From the NCBI RefSeq assembly GCF_011516945.1, contig NZ_WOTH01000027.1, positions 1 through 40,709 of the forward strand: a stretch of DNA of 40,709 bases, read 5' to 3'. A program made the position numbers and the translations under genes. Numbering within the stretch: position 1 is the first letter of the stretch; every line of letters begins with the position of its first letter. Shown here one piece after another: positions 36,970-40,709 of the stretch. This DNA is from Acetobacter estunensis (GTDB lineage Bacteria > Pseudomonadota > Alphaproteobacteria > Acetobacterales > Acetobacteraceae). The notes beneath the pieces are model-generated. The model was not told the DNA's origin. It did no database searches and saw only the letters and a program-made list of their open reading frames with translations.

Positions 36970-37968
36970 GTGAGCACTGACACCATTCATATTGCCGGCA
37001 TCGATACACCTGTCCGCCGTGTGGCTTTGGGCACATGGGCTATCGGTGGCTGGATGTGGGGAGGCCCCGATGATGACAACGGGGTGCGCACCATCCACAA
37101 GGCGCTTGATGAGGGCATCAATCTGATCGACACGGCCCCGGTTTATGGTTTTGGACATTCTGAGGAAATCGTCGGGCGGGCGCTGGCGGAAAAGCCGGGG
37201 CACCGCGCATTGATCGCCACGAAACTGGGCTTGAATTGGAGTGGTGAAGGCAATGACCGGAAGGTCTTTCGGGATTCCCGGCCTGAGCGGATACGCAAGG
37301 AGGTGGAAGACTCCCTGCGGCGTCTGCGGGTCGAGGCCATCGATATCGAGCAGATTCATTGGCCGGATGACAAAACGCCCATTGATGAGTCCGCCCGTGC
37401 GCTTGAGAAGTTGCACAAGGACGGCAAGATCCGTGCGCTGGGTGTTAGTAATTTTTCTCCCGCGCAGATGGACATCTTTCGTGAGGTGGCGCCCATCGCC
37501 ACGATCCAGCCACCGCTCAATCTGTTCGAGAGGACGATCGAGAAAGACATTCTGCCCTATGCCGAGAAGCATAAGGCGGTGATTCTCGCTTATGGCGCGC
37601 TGTGCCGTGGGTTGCTGACGGGCAAGATGAACGCCAGCACGTCTTTCCCAAAGAATGATCTGCGTTCAGGTGATCCAAAGTTCCAGAAGCCCAATTTCGA
37701 GCATTATCTCGCGGCTGTGGAAGATTTCCGCAAACTGGCCGAGAAGCGTGGGAAGTCGGTCATGGCATTCGCCGTGCGCTGGGTGCTCGACCAGGGGCCC
37801 GTTATTGCGCTGTGGGGTGCGCGCAAGCCGTCGCAGGTGGAAAACGTCAACGATGTGTTCGGCTGGAGCCTGACGGATGAGGAACGTCGCGCGGTGGACG
37901 AAATCCTTGCCCGGCATGTGCCCAAGCCTATTGATCCGACGTTCATGGCCCCTCCGAACCGGGACTGA
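36970..37968 (+). CDS. Aldo/keto reductase
   Basis: The 332-residue NADPH-dependent oxidoreductase has the complete catalytic tetrad: D54 and Y59 (LIDTAPVYGFGHSEE), K85 (IATKLGL) and H130 (QIHWPDD). The cofactor segments GVSNFSPAQM and the C-terminal WGARKPSQVENVNDVFGWSL are typical. The start is GTG at 36970 with AGGAG 8 bases upstream; a further GTG at 36850 lacks a ribosome site. Substrate is unknown. The fold resembles YajO/PdxI-type reductases. It stands alone between two terminators or convergent ends. Confidence 0.85.
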   Translation: MSTDTIHIAGIDTPVRRVALGTWAIGGWMWGGPDDDNGVRTIHKALDEGINLIDTAPVYGFGHSEEIVGRALAEKPGHRALIATKLGLNWSGEGNDRKVFRDSRPERIRKEVEDSLRRLRVEAIDIEQIHWPDDKTPIDESARALEKLHKDGKIRALGVSNFSPAQMDIFREVAPIATIQPPLNLFERTIEKDILPYAEKHKAVILAYGALCRGLLTGKMNASTSFPKNDLRSGDPKFQKPNFEHYLAAVEDFRKLAEKRGKSVMAFAVRWVLDQGPVIALWGARKPSQVENVNDVFGWSLTDEERRAVDEILARHVPKPIDPTFMAPPNRD

Positions 37969-38010
37969 TCTTGGGAGGGTGTATCAGGGCGTGTTGGAAC
38001 GGATCGTTTT

Positions 38011-38859
38011 TCAATCAGGAAAAACAACGGTACGGGCGCCATTGAGAATGACCCGCCCCTGTAGATGATAGCGAACGGCGCGGGCCAGCACGCGCCGTTC
38101 CACATCCCGTCCTTTACGGATCAGAGTTTCTTCCGTGTCAGCGTGATTGATACGCTCCACGTCCTGCTCGATGATTGGGCCTTCATCAAGGTCGGGGGTC
38201 ACATAATGGGCAGTTGCGCCAATCAGCTTTACGCCGCGTTTCCATGCCTGAAGATAGGGACGTGCTCCCTTGAAACCCGGCAGGAAGGAGTGGTGGATAT
38301 TGATGCATTGTCCCTGCAGGTGAGTGGACATTTCATCTGAGAGAACCTGCATGTATCGGGCCAGCACGGTGAGTTGTGTGCCTGTGCTCTGGATCAGATC
38401 AAGCAGCCGGGCTTCCTGTTGTGGCTTCGTGGTGGGGGTGACGCGGAGATGGTGGAATGGGATTCCATAAAGATCCACCGCACCAAGGCTTTCGCGCGGA
38501 TGATTGGAGACGATGGCAACCGGCTGCATCTTCAGTTCTCCAATGCGCCAGCGGTAAAGCAGGTCGATCAGACAGTGATCGAATTTCGAGACCATGAGTA
38601 GCACGCGCTGTGGTTGAGTCTGATCGTGGAGCGTCCATCGTGCCTCAAGTCGCGTCGCCAGTTCCGTCAGTTCGGATGTCAGTGTTTCCTGTTTGCTTTC
38701 GTCTGTGAGAACGAAAGCGATTCGCATAAAGAACAGGCCGGAATCTGTCTCGTTATACTGGTTGATTTCCAGAATGTTGCCGCCTGCTTTGAACAGAAGG
38801 TCTGAGTAGCGCGAGACAATGCCCATGCGCGTGTTGCAGGTCATGCAGAGGACGAACAT
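38011..38859 (-). CDS. purU: Formyltetrahydrofolate deformylase
   Basis: PurU hydrolyses 10-formyl-THF to THF and formate. The 282-residue protein has an N-terminal ACT domain (TRMGIVSRYSDLLFKAGGNI) and a C-terminal formyl-transferase fold. The catalytic residues are in INIHHSFLPGFKGARPY (Asn and His) and AHYVTPDLDEGPIIEQD (Asp). In betaine/sarcosine catabolism it frees THF loaded by sarcosine oxidase and sends carbon out as formate. It lies 15 bases downstream of an AraC-type regulator on the same strand, so the two are probably co-transcribed. Confidence 0.92.
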   Translation of the reverse strand: MFVLCMTCNTRMGIVSRYSDLLFKAGGNILEINQYNETDSGLFFMRIAFVLTDESKQETLTSELTELATRLEARWTLHDQTQPQRVLLMVSKFDHCLIDLLYRWRIGELKMQPVAIVSNHPRESLGAVDLYGIPFHHLRVTPTTKPQQEARLLDLIQSTGTQLTVLARYMQVLSDEMSTHLQGQCINIHHSFLPGFKGARPYLQAWKRGVKLIGATAHYVTPDLDEGPIIEQDVERINHADTEETLIRKGRDVERRVLARAVRYHLQGRVILNGARTVVFPD

Positions 38860-38874
38860 GCGCAGATCCGATGC

Positions 38875-39963
38875 TCAGGAAGGTTCAAACAGTCTGACCC
38901 CGGCCCTTTCACTCCGTTGGCTGGCAGCCAGCATGGAGGGAAATGAAACGGATGGCGCGCCTGTCCGACCTCGTTCGGCACTGGGGCTGTGGCCGAACAT
39001 GGTTTTGAACTGGCGTGAGAAATGGGCGCAATCGGAAAAGCCTGTCTCGATGGCGACTTGCGTGATCGACATTTCGCCCTGAGAGAGCAGGGCCTGAGCG
39101 TAGCGCAGCCGGATCATGCGATAGAAAACAGCGGGACGGACACCGAGCACGGACTGGAACAGACGTTCGAGTTGCCGTGGAGAGATGCTGAGCCGACGCG
39201 CCACATCGCTGATGGAGAGCGGTTCGATCATGTTCTGCTCCATCTCCATCATGGCACGCCGCACACGGGCGTCGCTGACATGCCCGATTTCGGCGGCGAT
39301 GGGAGGATGCGGTTGCAGGGACGGAGCCACGCCGTGGCCCTGGCGTTCGAACAGAAGAATGTGGCTGGCTTTGCGCGCTAGGGGACGGCTGAGGTGTTTT
39401 TCGATCAGATGGAGCGCCAGATCAGCGGCTCCGCCGCCTCCCGAACAGGTGATGCGCTTGCCATCGACAAGATACATCTGTTCGCTGCTGACGGCCTGAT
39501 CGGGAAATTCCTCCATGAAGTCCTGTCGGTGATACCAGCTCACGCAGCAGGTGTGATTACGCATCACGCCTGCGCGGGCCAATACAAAAGTGCCCGTGCA
39601 GATGCCGATCAATGGCACACCGAGAGATGCGGCACGCTGGATGTAGCGGAGCGTGACCTCGTCCACCGTGCGGCGTCCATGCAGCAGCCCCCCGACAACG
39701 GCGATGTAGTCGAACTGGGTGGGATCGACCAGATCCGACGTCCGGCTGACCGATATTCCGCAGCTTGCACGGATCGAGTCCGGTCGGTGGCTCATGATCT
39801 GCCAACTGCACAGGATGGGACGGCTCTTGTCTTCCTTGTCGGCGGCCAGTCGGAGATGGTCGATGAAAAGGGAGAACGCAGAAAGCGTGAAATTTTCTGC
39901 CAGAATGATGCCAACCCGAAGGCTGGGCATTTCAGGCGGGGCAGGTGATCGTCGCTGCATCAC
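38875..39963 (-). CDS. GATase1-AraC family regulator next to purU
   Basis: The 362-residue protein has the same architecture as the regulator at 28906: DJ-1/GATase1-like sensor (about 15-200, with GICTGTFVLARAGVM and ITCSGGGGAADLALHLI) and AraC DNA-binding domain (about 245-340, with ISDVARRLSISPRQLERLFQ and ITQVAIETGFSDCAHFSRQF). It belongs to the GbdR/CdhR/ArgR-like group. Adjacency to purU suggests control of one-carbon disposal or sarcosine/glycine response (SouR-like), but the effector is unknown. The start region has two ATGs; I chose the first. Confidence 0.83.
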   Translation of the reverse strand: MMQRRSPAPPEMPSLRVGIILAENFTLSAFSLFIDHLRLAADKEDKSRPILCSWQIMSHRPDSIRASCGISVSRTSDLVDPTQFDYIAVVGGLLHGRRTVDEVTLRYIQRAASLGVPLIGICTGTFVLARAGVMRNHTCCVSWYHRQDFMEEFPDQAVSSEQMYLVDGKRITCSGGGGAADLALHLIEKHLSRPLARKASHILLFERQGHGVAPSLQPHPPIAAEIGHVSDARVRRAMMEMEQNMIEPLSISDVARRLSISPRQLERLFQSVLGVRPAVFYRMIRLRYAQALLSQGEMSITQVAIETGFSDCAHFSRQFKTMFGHSPSAERGRTGAPSVSFPSMLAASQRSERAGVRLFEPS

Positions 39964-40039
39964 GTCGCACCTTACATTCGTTCGGCCCGAGCCCGTGCGT
40001 TGTGGAGCACAGGCTCTTGGGGACTTCCAGTAGAGCAGA

Positions 40040-40081
40040 ACAGTCTAGACTGTATTGAAAACGAAACGAGATCATTTTCGT
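40040..40081. promoter_or_regulatory. Operator-like dyads upstream of the purU-linked regulator
   Basis: ACAGTCTAGACTGT (40040-40053) is a perfect 14-base palindrome 77 bases before the regulator start. A second dyad, ACGAAA (40061-40066) and TTTCGT (40076-40081), lies next to it. Both are in the 160-base gap that must hold the promoter of the regulator and purU. Confidence 0.5.
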
Positions 40082-40123
40082 ATTCACGACCGGAAATAAT
40101 GAAAAGACGACGCGGCGGTGAGG

Positions 40124-40534
40124 TCAGCCAGTCACCTGCCGCTCCCAGTCAGGAAGGTTGTAATAGTTGGAAATGCGCGCGACTTTCCCGTCACGCACGG
40201 TGAAGAATGCACCGGCAGGTAGTACGTAAGTCTGCCCCCGCGCTTCGGGAAGGCCGTCATCGGTGGACAGATAGGTGCCATGGACCATGAACTCGGCGGC
40301 AGCCCGTGTGCCGTCCTCGTTCACCATCACCACAACATCGGCGATGCGTTCCCGGTAACAGCGGTCCATGCGTTCGAGAAAGGCGCGGAAAGCCGGCTTG
40401 CCAGTTTCCTGTCCTCCCTGATTGATCCCGTGCAGCACATCGTCGGTCAGAAGTGCCAGAAAATCGTCACGGTTTCCTGCGTTGAAGGTTGCGTAATAGG
40501 CTTCGATGAGGGCGCGGGTAGTGGCTTGGGTCAT
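40124..40534 (-). CDS. SnoaL/ketosteroid-isomerase-like protein
   Basis: The 136-residue protein has the NTF2-like cone fold of SnoaL/ketosteroid isomerase proteins: helix LIEAYYATFNAGNRDDFLAL, GKPAFRAFLERMD and the terminal AFFTVRDGKVARISNYYNLP. The chosen start has AGGAGAGAGA about 6 bases upstream; an in-frame ATG at 40600 would run into the glyA stop and is less likely. The reaction is unknown and isomerase activity should not be assumed. It lies 62 bases downstream of glyA on the same strand, so it may be co-transcribed with it. Confidence 0.75.
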   Translation of the reverse strand: MTQATTRALIEAYYATFNAGNRDDFLALLTDDVLHGINQGGQETGKPAFRAFLERMDRCYRERIADVVVMVNEDGTRAAAEFMVHGTYLSTDDGLPEARGQTYVLPAGAFFTVRDGKVARISNYYNLPDWERQVTG

Positions 40535-40596
40535 ATGGCCTCTCTCTCCTTGAAGACCAGAATAGTCAGGTCTGTGCCAAGGGGACGTCATTAGTT

Positions 40597-40709
40597 TCAC
40601 TTATAGATAGGGAATTTTTTACAGAGTTCCCGGACTCTTTCGTGGACATTGTTTTCCACGTCTGCGTTGCCTTCACCGCCGGAGGCGGCAAGGGCGGTGA
40701 GCACCTCGT
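40597..40709 (-). CDS. glyA: Serine hydroxymethyltransferase, C-terminal end (partial)
   Basis: The last 37 codons of a minus-strand gene run in from the right edge, ending VHERVRELCKKFPIYK and a TGA at 40597-40599. The terminal pattern, a helix with V-x3-C followed by KFPxY, is typical of GlyA C-termini. GlyA uses PLP to convert glycine and 5,10-methylene-THF to serine, exactly the two products of sarcosine oxidase, and sdaA in this island uses serine. The short visible part makes this a probable rather than certain call. Confidence 0.7.
   Translation of the reverse strand, partial: EVLTALAASGGEGNADVENNVHERVRELCKKFPIYK

Overview
The window looks like a chromosomal segment of an alphaproteobacterium, most likely an acetic acid bacterium (Acetobacteraceae). 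This rests on overall protein character, high GC, the SRP RNA-dnaX-ybaB-recR order and the YfdX/TspO stress genes. No rRNA gene is present to settle the genus, so the taxonomy is inference.

Left end (1-3454): the 3' half of a type I-E CRISPR-Cas locus. The order is a broken cas7e, cas5e, cas6e, cas1, cas2, a leader and a very short array of three repeats and two spacers. cas7e keeps only its C-terminal third. It is joined near base 110 to A-rich sequence that does not read as Cas7e, so the interference complex is probably damaged here while the adaptation genes look intact.

Bases 3740-6715 carry four minus-strand genes: a secreted cupin protein, a TspO/MBR membrane protein, a YfdX-family periplasmic protein and an inositol-monophosphatase-family enzyme. 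Bases 6943-9017 are sucCD (succinyl-CoA synthetase), followed by a PAP2 membrane phosphatase and, convergent to it across a strong bidirectional terminator, clpA. Bases 12412-16772 are housekeeping: SRP RNA (ffs), dnaX, ybaB, recR, a FolM-like short-chain reductase and a FolB-like aldolase.

Bases 16815-18835 are a minus-strand, phage-derived cassette: a small excisionase/AlpA-like helix-turn-helix protein, a glycine-rich tail fibre and an unknown 145-residue protein. About 0.9 kb without long genes follows, holding one likely 40-residue membrane peptide.

The right half (19746-40709) is a nearly complete catabolic island for glycine betaine. GbcAB removes the first methyl group (betaine to dimethylglycine). 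DgcAB with its own EtfAB makes sarcosine. SoxBDAG makes glycine plus methylene-THF. GlyA (only its C-terminus is in the window) turns glycine into serine, and SdaA turns serine into pyruvate. PurU can release excess one-carbon units as formate. Two GATase1-AraC (GbdR-type) regulators sit in the island, one inside the gbcAB-dgcAB-etfAB run and one directly upstream of purU. Many junctions are ATGA overlaps, indicating tightly coupled operons. An MgtC-family membrane protein, an aldo/keto reductase and a SnoaL/ketosteroid-isomerase-like protein are interspersed. No betaine transporter or choline dehydrogenase gene is visible inside the window.
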